A stretch of 15,755 bases of DNA from Ectocarpus siliculosus (GCA_000310025.1 FN647863.1:90908-106662); one strand, 5' to 3'. Counted from the stretch's first letter, positions 1-15,731 are shown. Made by a program: numbers and translations. The notes: generated by a model not told the origin, from the letters alone.

Positions 1-18
1 GGGGGGGGGGGGGGGGGG
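1..18. repeat. Poly-G run at window edge
   Basis: The window opens with 18 consecutive G. It lies within or beyond the next intron of the minus-strand eL14 gene. It may be a true homopolymer or an assembly edge artefact. Confidence 0.9.
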
Positions 19-465
19 CGGACATGATAGAGGATTCATATCTCAATCCAGCTCAATTATTTCGTGGGCTAGGAGTGGTGGCTACAGAACAATGACAGCA
101 ACAACCCTCCATCCGCAAACGACCCTCGCATGAACGCTTTGCTTGAGAGACTGCGGGAGCGGAACTGAGCAACGGAGTGCTTGGCCAACGCTGGTCAGCC
201 TTAGTCAAGGACAACGAAAACACCGAGGGACTAGTCTCGACGGCACCAAAAAACACAATTGAAGGATTGTTCACGTCTACACGTGAAACTGACCATGTTC
301 ATGTTGGCCACATGCAGGATGCCGGCAAAAAAAAGAGAGAGTGCTCAAGCAAAACTGAAGTTGTTGTTGTTGTCGGCCACCACATCAAGGACGACGGAAA
401 TATACAGGGGGGTTCGACGGCGCGTTTCTTGCACAACAAGATAGATCACTTAAAATTAGACTGAC
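19..465. other. Intron and flank of eL14, no further exon recognised
   Basis: This stretch follows the eL14 donor on the minus strand. I looked for the expected next eL14 segment (a VDGP-like motif) and did not find it, so it is probably all intron. It contains a short segment at 361-397 whose minus-strand reading resembles the end of the eL14 exon (see findings). Confidence 0.5.
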
Positions 466-567
466 CTTGTTGTTGTCGGCAACGTCGAGGATGACGGCCA
501 GCTTGCCCTCATCCGGGCCGTAGTTGACAAGGACCACGCGCCCGATCTCCACAAACCGAGTGAACCC
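466..567 (-). CDS. RPL14: Ribosomal protein eL14 (60S L14), one internal exon of a partial gene
   Basis: This is a 34-codon exon read on the minus strand from 567 down to 466. The peptide contains RFVEIGRV, then a GP-x-x-GKL motif and DVADNN, which match the N-terminal KOW-like region of eL14 in animals, fungi and plants. The exon is bounded by a CAG acceptor (complement of 568-570) and a GTCAGT donor (complement of 460-465), and both junctions are phase 0. eL14 is a component of the cytosolic large ribosomal subunit. The start codon is not in this exon. In many eL14 genes the ATG sits at the end of a short upstream exon, and I could not locate one with confidence at higher coordinates. The in-frame ATG at 678 would add a hydrophobic stretch unlike any eL14, so I treat that as intron read-through. 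The remaining exons should lie left of the window. The gene is divergent from HPPD. Confidence 0.85.
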
Positions 568-739
568 CTGGACAGAGCCAGCCGGAAGTAGAATCGCCAC
601 CGCGAACGCGCACGCGCCGCCGCCAGAAACAGAGAGAAACGCCGCGCCGCCAAATCGAAACCCATCCAAGGAGAACATTAAATGAGATCAAAGGAGGCGT
701 GTAATGATTACTTGGATTAGTTGTGATTTGGTGACCGTA

Positions 740-764
740 GGGTGGGGGGGGGTGGGGGGGGGGG
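740..764. repeat. G-rich tract with G-quadruplex potential
   Basis: G runs of 3, 9 and 11 are separated by single T residues. It lies about 170 bp upstream of the eL14 exon on that gene's non-template orientation as C-runs. It could form a G-quadruplex near the eL14 5' region; that role is inference. Confidence 0.6.
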
Positions 765-884
765 ACGCTTGATTTGCCAGGGAGAATACTAAATCAGTGG
801 ACTTATGTCTGATAGAGTGTTCGTGCAGTCGCCAGTGGTAGTCGTGTAACGCTTAAAGGCTTCCGGGGTTGAGTCCCCCGTAGT

Positions 885-1418
885 ATGTGCCCTACAGCTT
901 GCGAAGACAGGCAACTCTTTAACAGGCGTGATACACCTCCAGCCGTCGGAAGGTCACGAAAACTTAAACTTGACAGTGAGTGGTTGTTTCGATATGCGAG
1001 GATCCCAGACACAACCAACGTCCGCCCAAACTTGGTGGGATATGCCGCACCACCGATGGCACGGAACCATGTGGCGAAACCACGGGGCCGGCCTGATGTG
1101 CCAAACCTACCGCCACGGGTAGGTCCAAGCCGCAAGGAAATTAATTGCATTCCGTCAAGTGTCACAGGGGACAACGCACAAGCGAGAGCGAAAGCATCAA
1201 AAGACAGTACTACCAGCGAGAGGTCAGACCGGCAGATATCGATCAGGAGTGGTGGACTTGGACGCTTGCGAGACTGCTTCCAAGCCCAGGGAAAAGGCTG
1301 TACTTCCAAGTGCGATTGCATCATCGACGTGAGTGGGAACGTGGCAACTGCTGTGGGTTGTACTTCGGCTGTATTCCACACATATTATGGACAGTTTGTA
1401 GCAGCCGTGCCAAGATAA
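885..1418 (+). CDS. Unrecognised ORF, 177 codons, doubtful
   Basis: This is an open frame from an ATG at 885 to a TAA ending at 1418, with an in-frame stop at 870-872 just upstream. The product is basic and hydrophilic, with a cysteine-containing segment near the C-terminus (GCTSKCDC) and no domain I recognise. A 192-codon ORF overlaps it on the minus strand (803-1381), so at most one is likely real. Composition does not decide between them. It could be a single-exon gene, a decayed mobile-element fragment or chance. Confidence 0.2.
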   Translation: MCPTACEDRQLFNRRDTPPAVGRSRKLKLDSEWLFRYARIPDTTNVRPNLVGYAAPPMARNHVAKPRGRPDVPNLPPRVGPSRKEINCIPSSVTGDNAQARAKASKDSTTSERSDRQISIRSGGLGRLRDCFQAQGKGCTSKCDCIIDVSGNVATAVGCTSAVFHTYYGQFVAAVPR

Positions 1419-2641
1419 TATATGCGCGGAGGAGTATGCTCTATGCTCCATGCCTAGATGTAACTGGTAATTAGTGTGCCCGGGCAGTCTCCAGAAAAAG
1501 TGGCTACAGCAGTCGTTGTTGTTGTACACGAGAAAACGGTGGTACACATGACATGTCAACAGTCAACACACACCATCGACAGCTTATCATACAAGCATGA
1601 GAAGAAACAGAGGGAGAGACACCGATAAAATGCTGCGAAGAGAACTCTAGGGATCAGAAGCTACGGATTGTGGGCAGACTTGACCTGGAGGATGGAATTG
1701 GGGTAGGAAAGAGGGCACTTGATCCCTCGACGGCAGAAACAGCCCACCCCACACACCAATGGCCCTTGATGTCTCTTTTGTTTCTTGTTTTTTAGACTGG
1801 ACCACAGGTGCTTCCGGACACACAACAGCGTCCGATGGAGCGTACGTTCAAGTGCACACCGGAGAGCACGCGAAGACACCAACCCTGCCAATCTTTCCCA
1901 CCGCTTTTGCCGTCTATTGAGTTGTGTCTGCTGTAGACAGCAGGTTGATGCACACCCACTGGTGCTTGTGCTGTAGTGGACGAGCAAGCAACGTTTTCCC
2001 CCTCAGCAGTACCACTGACACGACGTACCCGCACGCTACCAACCAGCACTGTCAAACCCTCAAACGAAAGAGTTACCTGAGTAATCTACCGACGTTGTGG
2101 GTGTGGTGTCTTCCTTGTTCAGTCTGGTGGCTAGAGAGCAAGCACCGACTACGGCTTGGTAAGCAAGTGGTTGCTGCTCTCCCCTGCTGTGTGGTGTGTA
2201 TTGGACAACCATCAAGGAAACAAAACGACCCCAAAAACGGTCATACAAACAGCGTTTCCATATCCTCAAAACATCTCCCGGGAATCCCACACGCAAAGGG
2301 GCCAGACCCACTCACCATGGTGCTAGAGCTAGGTGCTGTCCTGCCGCCGGCTGTGAACCGTAAGGTCTTCTCTCTCGCAACACCCACGTTTTTTTTTTTT
2401 TGGGATGCTCCTCCCCCCGGTGCTCCCATGATGATAACGCCTCCGAGATTTTCCACAAACCCGATTGGCGTCGTCAAACATCCGCCGCGCTTGCTCTGCC
2501 TCTCTGCCGTACGCCGTACGGCAACAACATAACCTCTACTGCTGCTGTGTTGGCGTGCACAACTCTCGTTGCCTTGCAGGAAGCAACAACCCAAACTCTT
2601 GCGAGATGATCGCCATGTGTGTCTGCGAGAGAAGAGGGAGG

Positions 2642-2998
2642 ATGAACCCCAGCTCAGCAGCGAGCAAAAGCATCCTAGTCGCGCTCTTGACGCTGGGTTG
2701 CAGTCCTCCGCTCGTCGCCTCGTTCTTGACCCAGCCGCCGCCGAGCAAGCTCCCGCCGACACCAGCGGCAGGCACACACCGCCACGACCACCGCGAGGAG
2801 TGCCCTGCGCAGTGGCGGCCGTCTAGCAGCCGCCTGGCGGCAACGGTAGCAGCAACGGCTGTGGCTATGGAAGCATCAGCAGCAGCAGACGTGGGCGTAG
2901 TTGCGTCAGGTGAAGAGAGGGACACACCGGCAATCGTTTTCGCCGTGCATACCACCGTTGCCGCTGCTGCATTCGCCACCGGCGTGCTGTACTGTTAG
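2642..2998 (+). CDS. ORF with signal peptide and heterokont-type plastid cleavage motif; possible first exon of HPPD
   Basis: This is a 118-codon ORF with an A at -3 of the ATG. Residues 1-10 are polar with one Lys, and residues 11-27 form a hydrophobic core (ILVALLTLG) ending VAS. Phe28 follows directly, which fits the ASAFAP-type signal/transit junction of plastid proteins in algae with secondary red plastids. Residues 29-89 are rich in Pro, Ser, Thr, Ala and Arg, like a transit peptide. A strong donor CAG/GTGAAG begins at 2910 and would leave phase 1. Acceptors after 3333, 3336 or 3240 all restore the HPPD frame. If no splicing occurs, the ORF ends with a hydrophobic segment (AIVFAVHTTVAAAAF) and TAG. 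Thus it is either the 5' exon (2642-2909) of HPPD or a small separate secreted or membrane protein. Upstream in-frame ATGs at 2606 and 2615 would weaken the signal peptide. Confidence 0.45.
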   Translation: MNPSSAASKSILVALLTLGCSPPLVASFLTQPPPSKLPPTPAAGTHRHDHREECPAQWRPSSSRLAATVAATAVAMEASAAADVGVVASGEERDTPAIVFAVHTTVAAAAFATGVLYC

Positions 2999-3248
2999 AG
3001 ATAGGGTGGTAGGGACGTTGGCATCGTGTTGCCTTTGGGGGGGAATACTTCAACAACGGCTTTGTGTGTGATCAATTTCATCACCGCTTGACATTGGAAA
3101 ACATGACCATGGACCGCAACATCAAGCTAGACTACTCCTGCTGACACATGTGTACGTATGCGGCGGGCGTTGCGGAGATGTGACGATAGGGAGCAGCAGG
3201 CTTCCGTGCGCCACATGGGCCGATTAACCACCCAGCTCAGCCGCAATC

Positions 3249-10529
<7,281 letters not shown>

Positions 10530-12070
10530 CTGGTGACTTGTGTTTGTTTTTGGAAATATGCTTTACTGAAGAGCTTGTTGTGGTGTAAAGGTGGCCAGTT
10601 CAGCGTTCGGTCTGCGGGAAAACGTCACACTGGCAACTGCTGTGTGCGGTGTTGAAAGCCAGGTATTGGAATCAGACAGACACAGGGGGTAGGGGTACAT
10701 AGGTGTCGTCTTATTTCTTCCTGGAATGGAACCAACGGCATGAACGTAGAGGTCTGTCTGTAGGCCAGACAGGTGCAGTAGTATTTGGGTGTCGATAGAC
10801 GATAGAAAGATGAGCAGAACTTAGAGGTGCATGGTGGAACTCTCTGGTGGTGCGTATACAGATGGCGGTCGGTGGTTATTAGCCTACCGAGTACATCAAC
10901 ACACAGCAAAGAGGTAGACAGACGTCGATCATGTTTTCTTCAGGCCCCTCGTGGAGCTTGTTGTATGACATAACCAGAACAATTCGTGCACGCACCGGTG
11001 TCGTTAGCAGGGCATCATAGTTTTTCTAGTCGGTGTTGGTTGGAAGTTCATTATGTAGGCAGTTGTGCAACATTGAAAACGATGCTTTGTTTCCCCTCTT
11101 CGCGGAGAGCGGTGTATTGAGGTGCTGCTACATACTTTTTTATGAAAAATCACACGACACATCGCCATCGGATCTATGTGTGACAGCCTGCCTGCAGACA
11201 AAAACCCAGGCTCACGAGCAGAACAAATCGAACGTATTTGTGCATCGATCAACACGATGTAACAAGTAAAAAACATCACGGCAACCCGCCAGCAACACAT
11301 GCGTAATGTTGTGGTGGAGTTCTACGGACTTGCGGGCGGGCAATTAACCTGTTGCGATGTTTGTGCTGTGGCTCTTCGTCCCATCTATCTATTCTGGCGC
11401 CAGGCCAAAACCTTTCGGCACAGGGTTCAAGAATATTAGCTAACGGGGCGACATCTGTTCATGTCTGTGTTTGCAGTGTTTGTACTTCACTATACTGTAT
11501 GCATACATATTTACATATCAAAATGCAGGGGCATACACAGGCGGCGATAGTTCCTAACAAAAATCGTCCCACACACAGAGAGGCGGCCTAAAAAGGCAAG
11601 TATGATGTACAAACACGCCGCAGCATATATATCCAGCACCAAACAGCAGGGATTGAGTGCCACCTTGTTCGCACTTTGTGGGGTTGCATGATTGCCTCGG
11701 GCGCAAACCTCGCAGATACGAGGATCCCAACCGGCAATGGCAGATCGCCCTGAAAAGGGGCAACAGGCGAGACCAGCACAATGCAGCAGCCAAATATATT
11801 TGTTCGCTTTTTGCCCGGCGGCGGCGGGGGGGGGGGGGGCACTTTATCAGCATGTGCGGGGCGTCTTGGTCTTTGTGGGGGAGGCGGGCTATTCTATTTT
11901 CTTTTTTATATTTGGACTGCACCCCACCGGATGAACAACGTCCCATTTTCTTCCCGACAGCAGCTGGTTCACGCGCACGGCGTCTGCTAGGCCACTCCTA
12001 CCATCATCGACCGTGCGTGGCAGACGACAGGGGCGGGAAGGACTGCTGCTGCTGCTGTGGTGGGAGTAGG
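10530..12070. other. Intergenic region between HPPD and the EsV-1-7 gene
   Basis: This should contain the HPPD 3' UTR and the promoter and 5' UTR of the next gene. A TGTAAA hexamer lies near 10585, and a 14-G run lies at 11826-11839. Short ORFs on either strand show no recognisable domain. No RNA gene was found. Confidence 0.5.
11905..11913 (+). promoter_or_regulatory. Possible TATA-like element upstream of the EsV-1-7 gene
   Basis: TTTATATTT lies about 160 bp before the ATG at 12071. The same T-rich stretch, followed by CGACAG at 11955-11960, could instead be a 3' splice site of a 5' UTR intron. The sequence alone does not decide. Confidence 0.2.
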
Positions 12071-13210
12071 ATGAGCCAATGCGGCCACGCGAACTGCACC
12101 AAGAGACCGACCTACGGCGTGGCCGGCTCCAAGAAGAGAGAATTCTGTTCGCAGCACGCGAGGGATGGGATGGTGAACGTCAACAACAAGAGGTGTATCC
12201 AGCCCAACTGCACCACCATCCCGTCGTTCGCCGCGGCGGGGAGCAAGAAGGCGGAGTTTTGTTCGCAGCACGCGAGGGAGGGGATGGTCGATGTCCGCAG
12301 CAGGAGGTGCAGCCAGCGCGGATGCAACACCCAGCCTTCCCTGGGCGAGGCGGGAAGCAGCAAGATCCCGGGGGCCTGCAAGGCCCACGCCAGCGAGGGC
12401 ATGGTCGGCCTGCGCAGCAAGCGGTGCGCCCGCCGCGGCTGTACCCTGCGCCCGTCCTACGTCTCCGGCCAGGGCAATGAAACGGCGGAGTTCTGCGGCA
12501 AGCACGCCAACGACGAAATCCTGGCTGCGGGCATGTTCGGGGAGTACGGTGATGCTGGTGCGACACCGGCGGCTGCGGCTGCGGCGGCGGGCGCGAAGCG
12601 GAAACAGCCGCCTCCCATCGCGCCGTACGAGCTGGGGATGGGCCGGATGGTGCCGCCAGGGCTGTCGGCGGGCATGGCGGCCAGGAGCGATATCCCCAAC
12701 AAGCGGACCGCGGTGCTGCCTGTAGCAGCAGCAGCAGCAGCGTCGGTGCCACCGCCGTTGATGATGCCGCCCCCCTTCTCTGCTGCCCCCCAGCAGCAGC
12801 AGCAGCAGCAGCCGAACGACACGAGGTACGTCAAGAACGAGAGCCTGGAGTTCCGGCCGCTGTCGGCCCCGTCGAACGACCGGTACCTGGGGGCGGCCGA
12901 GAGCCTGGCGCACTTCCGCGCGTCGCCGAGCGAGAGGTACTCGATGGATGGAGTCAACAGCGCTTCGCAGCAGCAGCAGCAGCAGCAGCAGCAGCTACAC
13001 TTCCAACCGCACCAACAGCCTATCCAACAGCCCCACGGCAGGTACATGAACAACTTAGGGGGCGGGGGCGGAGAAATGCAGCAATTCCGGCCCCAGCAGC
13101 TGAGCCCGAACGACAGGTACGGGGCTGCGGGGCTGATGCCGGTGGGAGCGGAGAGCTCGGCGTACTCGGAGGAAATCGCTGCTGTCTTCGACCGGGAGAT
13201 GCCTCTCTAA
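12071..13210 (+). CDS. EsV-1-7 repeat protein (cysteine/histidine zinc-binding-like repeats)
   Basis: The 379-residue product has four tandem repeats of the pattern C-x4-C-x16/17-C-x2-H-x12. They start at Cys4, Cys42, Cys80 and Cys119, with His29, His67, His106 and His145 as the last ligands. The first two have x16 spacing and the last two x17. Typical family strings FCSQHA and EGMV are present. This is the EsV-1-7 motif of phaeovirus EsV-1 and of the Ectocarpus regulator IMMEDIATE UPRIGHT; the biochemical role is unknown, though Cys/His geometry suggests metal binding. Residues 167-173 and 219-224 are Ala tracts, KRK at 176-178 may be part of a nuclear signal, and Gln tracts lie at 241-247 and 300-308. 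Between and after these the motif (N/S)(D/E)RY recurs. I chose ATG 12071 because it has A at -3 and lies just before repeat 1; the frame stays open back to 11657, but that translation is low-complexity. Confidence 0.85.
   Translation: MSQCGHANCTKRPTYGVAGSKKREFCSQHARDGMVNVNNKRCIQPNCTTIPSFAAAGSKKAEFCSQHAREGMVDVRSRRCSQRGCNTQPSLGEAGSSKIPGACKAHASEGMVGLRSKRCARRGCTLRPSYVSGQGNETAEFCGKHANDEILAAGMFGEYGDAGATPAAAAAAAGAKRKQPPPIAPYELGMGRMVPPGLSAGMAARSDIPNKRTAVLPVAAAAAASVPPPLMMPPPFSAAPQQQQQQQPNDTRYVKNESLEFRPLSAPSNDRYLGAAESLAHFRASPSERYSMDGVNSASQQQQQQQQQLHFQPHQQPIQQPHGRYMNNLGGGGGEMQQFRPQQLSPNDRYGAAGLMPVGAESSAYSEEIAAVFDREMPL
12789..12810 (+). repeat. (CAG)7 in the EsV-1-7 gene
   Basis: Seven uninterrupted CAG codons encode Gln241-247. 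Pure triplet tracts of this kind are often length-variable between individuals. Confidence 0.85.
12968..12994 (+). repeat. (CAG)9 in the EsV-1-7 gene
   Basis: Nine uninterrupted CAG codons encode Gln300-308, followed by a Gln/His/Pro-rich stretch. Confidence 0.85.
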
Positions 13211-13498
13211 AGCTGCTCTGGATGCTCCATCGCAAGAGGAGGTGAGGCGGGAGTTTTTTTTTCCGCCCCGGCCCTATACTATACGCCTATGAATTTGATT
13301 TTTTTAACTCCGATAATTCGAAAATTCGCCCGTGTAGGAATGTATGCACACACAGGATGCGTCCGGCGAAAAAAAGAACACACCCACCCACCCACAGCAG
13401 TTGTTATGCGCGTGTGATACCACAGAGCCTTTTCTTGGTGGGATGATGCAGGTACATCAATGCCGGCACCGCCGTTGCTGCAGTGTAGGTTTGCTGTC

Positions 13499-13517
13499 CA
13501 TGTACATAATGTACATG
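13499..13517. repeat. 19-bp perfect palindrome
   Basis: CATGTACAT and ATGTACATG are exact complements around a single central A. It lies about 290 bp past the EsV-1-7 stop, possibly in the 3' UTR. Confidence 0.8.
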
Positions 13518-13752
13518 TGGCACACAGACGCGCGTGTTGGCGCACGCACATTACAATTGTTACTTTCGCTTCCCACGAATCTTCCTCCTCGTTGCATCGC
13601 ACAGCAGTAGTTCAGTAGTTCAGTATGTAGTTGCGGACTCGGACCTTTGGCCCGTACAGATCGGCCTCTGTACGCAGACACAGCAGCAGTAGATCTTTAG
13701 GATGCGCATACACATCCCGTTCGAATGGGTATTTATGTACCTCGAACTGGCA

Positions 13753-13824
13753 GTCTTTCTGTGTGTGCATATCCTAATGTACTTGTACACTGCTGTACAC
13801 GTACATGCTTTCACACAGAAAGAC
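13753..13824. repeat. Long hairpin, 72 nt
   Basis: The outer arms GTCTTTCTGTGTG (13753-13765) and CACACAGAAAGAC (13812-13824) are perfect 13-bp complements. After an asymmetric internal loop, ATGTACTTGTACA (13777-13789) pairs with TGTACACGTACAT (13794-13806) with one mismatch and a CTGC loop. The shape resembles a small-RNA precursor, but function is not shown. Confidence 0.8.
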
Positions 13825-14125
13825 CTACTGTTCAAGGTGTTACCTACAGTTGGTCGACTTGACGTGCTGAGAGAAGTACTGCTGTAGATCTGTTTCGGCT
13901 CGTTGTTCGCTGGGTTCTTCGATTAAAACACGCTCTGTTGTCTGAGGTGTTGGGCTTGGGGAACCCTGCTTCTTTTCATCTCGCAGCATCATCCATGCCT
14001 CGATGAACATCCATCTATTACGTATGCTGCTGCTATCCCCTTCATGAGCCCAGCAGTCCAGAGGGCTGAATCACTCAATTCTTTTGAGAATTAAATAGAA
14101 ACGGCTCTCCGGAGACCAGTCCTTT

Positions 14126-14153
14126 ATGCCGAAAGTCTCATGCCGAAAGTCTC
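14126..14153 (+). repeat. Two-copy 14-bp tandem duplication
   Basis: ATGCCGAAAGTCTC occurs twice in direct succession. No function is apparent. Confidence 0.9.
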
Positions 14154-15122
14154 AAAACTTGTCGGATTTGCTGTTTGGTTACGGGGGGGACTTTCGCAGA
14201 CATCGCCCCTGGTATTCTACAATATATATTGGTATCTCGATAAAGTAAAGACTACTATACGGATTTAAAATTTTCGATGCCACCATGCTGTGTACACGAC
14301 AATAGACAGACCTCCTTTTCTCTTACTTGTACTTGCTGGCGGTGGGGCGAAACCTGATCGATAGAGGGCAGGAGAGAGCTTTCAAGTCCAACGCTCTGAG
14401 CTGAAGGCGAACCTGCCTGTCTCAGACTCTTCATCTGCGGTGGACGTTAATTGCTACTCGCGATGCTTTTTGAAGAATAGAGAAATAACTAAATCCTCGA
14501 CCTGATGCCTCGCGCGGAAACATCCATCTCAACCGGGGTATAACGCGGAGCATGAGGTGCTTGTCGCGCACGGCAACAGCGTGCGAATCTGCTGCGACAA
14601 GTGTTTCGCTCCCGGTCGTGTTTGGTTTACCGAAACCACTGCTATTGAGTCAGAGTCTCGCTGGACTGCCACTCCGTAGTTGTTTCCCACCGACTAAAAA
14701 AAATGACTCGAGGGTTCCGACTAGTTGTGCAAGAACCGAACACAATGCTAATTATTTAGTACCGTTCAATTTGTTGTGCGTTTTACGACGGTGTCAAGTG
14801 TTTGTGTGCGGCCGTTGCGTGCCTCTCCCTGCCTGTCCATCCGTACCAGCAGCATCAGTGTACGTACGGCGATCCGTTCCTTCCTCTCTCTTCGCTGCGC
14901 TGCTTCTATCTATCTATGCATGACGTATACCTTTTCCGAAAATGCAGTCAAATAAAGTCTATCGGTGCCAGACATTTCACTCTTCGGTGTTTTTGTTAGT
15001 TGTAGTGTTCTTCGTCAAGCCAATATCGATCGGTGTTGGGTGTTTCTGTCCGCAGCGGGCGCGCTACCCCAAAACCGCTGTAAAACCCCAAAGCGCTCCT
15101 CCTCCTGCCTGTAGCTCTACAG

Positions 15123-15288
15123 GATGGTAACAAGACGGGGCTTCCTAGCCAGTTGGTTGGCCAGATTGTGGCTGGGTTGGTGCAGCGAGATGGACTTGTT
15201 AGATCACCCGTGCCTGTACGAACACTTGATGGGCTGCATGCCGAGCAAGCTGCCTTTTTTTCTCCTCGTTCGCCTGTTTCAAAGCGAC
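15123..15288 (+). CDS. Possible exon of an unrecognised gene at the right edge
   Basis: The segment follows a pyrimidine-rich stretch and a CTACAG acceptor ending at 15122. It reads DGNKTGLPSQLVGQ, then IVAGLVQRDGLV, then VRTLDGLHAEQAA, which has ordinary protein composition without low complexity. A possible donor GTGCGT starts at 15289. I do not recognise the family and find no matching upstream exon. The same frame continues through the CAG tract at 15338 as polyserine to a stop ending at 15386, so the right boundary is uncertain. Confidence 0.25.
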
Positions 15289-15336
15289 GTGCGTTTGTTC
15301 GCACACGCATCTTGTGCGCGAGGTTGCGTGAGCACT

Positions 15337-15337
<1 letters not shown>

Positions 15338-15367
<30 letters not shown>
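15338..15367 (+). repeat. (CAG)10 microsatellite
   Basis: Ten uninterrupted CAG units, not in a confirmed coding region. Confidence 0.95.
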
Positions 15368-15369
<2 letters not shown>

Positions 15370-15582
15370 CAACGATCAATTTGTAGCAGACAACTCGCCA
15401 TGACCGTTTGTTGCGGCAGGCTTGCGCGGCGAGCAAAAGCCCCTCTTCGTTACGTTCACGTGTCCGGTACAACATGCACGCCACAACGAAAGGCCTCTGC
15501 GGTTATTTGTTTTTCTTTGACGGGTAGTCTTTGTTGCCTGCATCAACCCGTGTACGTATGTATTCCTTCTCAAGAGCTTTTT

Positions 15583-15583
<1 letters not shown>

Positions 15584-15640
<57 letters not shown>

Positions 15641-15731
15641 TCTCCCTCTCTCCCTCTCTCTCTCCCCCTCTCTTCCTCCCTCCCTCACCCTCCCCCTCTC
15701 TCCCTCTCTCCCTCTCTCCCTCCACACCTCT
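15584..15731 (+). repeat. (CT)n microsatellite and CT-rich tail
   Basis: A pure CT dinucleotide tract spans 15584-15636. It continues as an imperfect CTCTCCCTC-type pyrimidine tract to near the window end. It may be an intron tract or an intergenic satellite. Confidence 0.95.

Larger units (their letters stand above)
568..2641. other. Region between eL14 and HPPD without a recognised gene
   Basis: This region should hold the eL14 5' end and promoter (minus strand) and the HPPD promoter side. I recognise no protein family here. Two long ORFs overlap on opposite strands at 803-1418. A poly-T run lies at about 2390-2400. A 202-codon ORF at 1924-2532 (plus) and a 178-codon ORF at 2241-2777 (minus) have unconvincing composition, with tracts such as FFFFF arising from the poly-T, so I do not call them genes. 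Confidence 0.5.
13211..15122. other. Region downstream of the EsV-1-7 gene without a confirmed gene
   Basis: The first few hundred bases are presumably the EsV-1-7 3' UTR. A GGCGGG/T-run/CCGCCC foldback sits at about 13246-13268. Beyond the hairpins and the 14-bp duplication I see no RNA gene. One frame, 14506-14676 on the plus strand, stays open for 57 codons without a Met, with coding-like GC at third positions and a CCDKC string, and could be a pseudogene piece or an exon. Confidence 0.4.

Noticed and set aside
385-678. eL14 starting at the ATG at 678
   Set aside because: The added 37 residues are hydrophobic and unlike any eL14, while a good acceptor lies exactly at the point where similarity begins.
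2241-2777. 178-codon minus-strand ORF with a GFVENLGGVIIMGAPGGG stretch
   Set aside because: It overlaps the signal-peptide ORF, includes lysines from a poly-A run and shows no family I recognise.
11987-12913. 308-codon minus-strand ORF
   Set aside because: It is the antisense shadow of the GC-rich EsV-1-7 coding sequence and has no recognisable domain.
14345-14412. Minus-strand tRNA-Ser-like string (AGCTCAGAGCGTTGGACTTGAA)
   Set aside because: The anticodon stem does not pair, the box B match is poor and no acceptor stem forms; at best a decayed relic.
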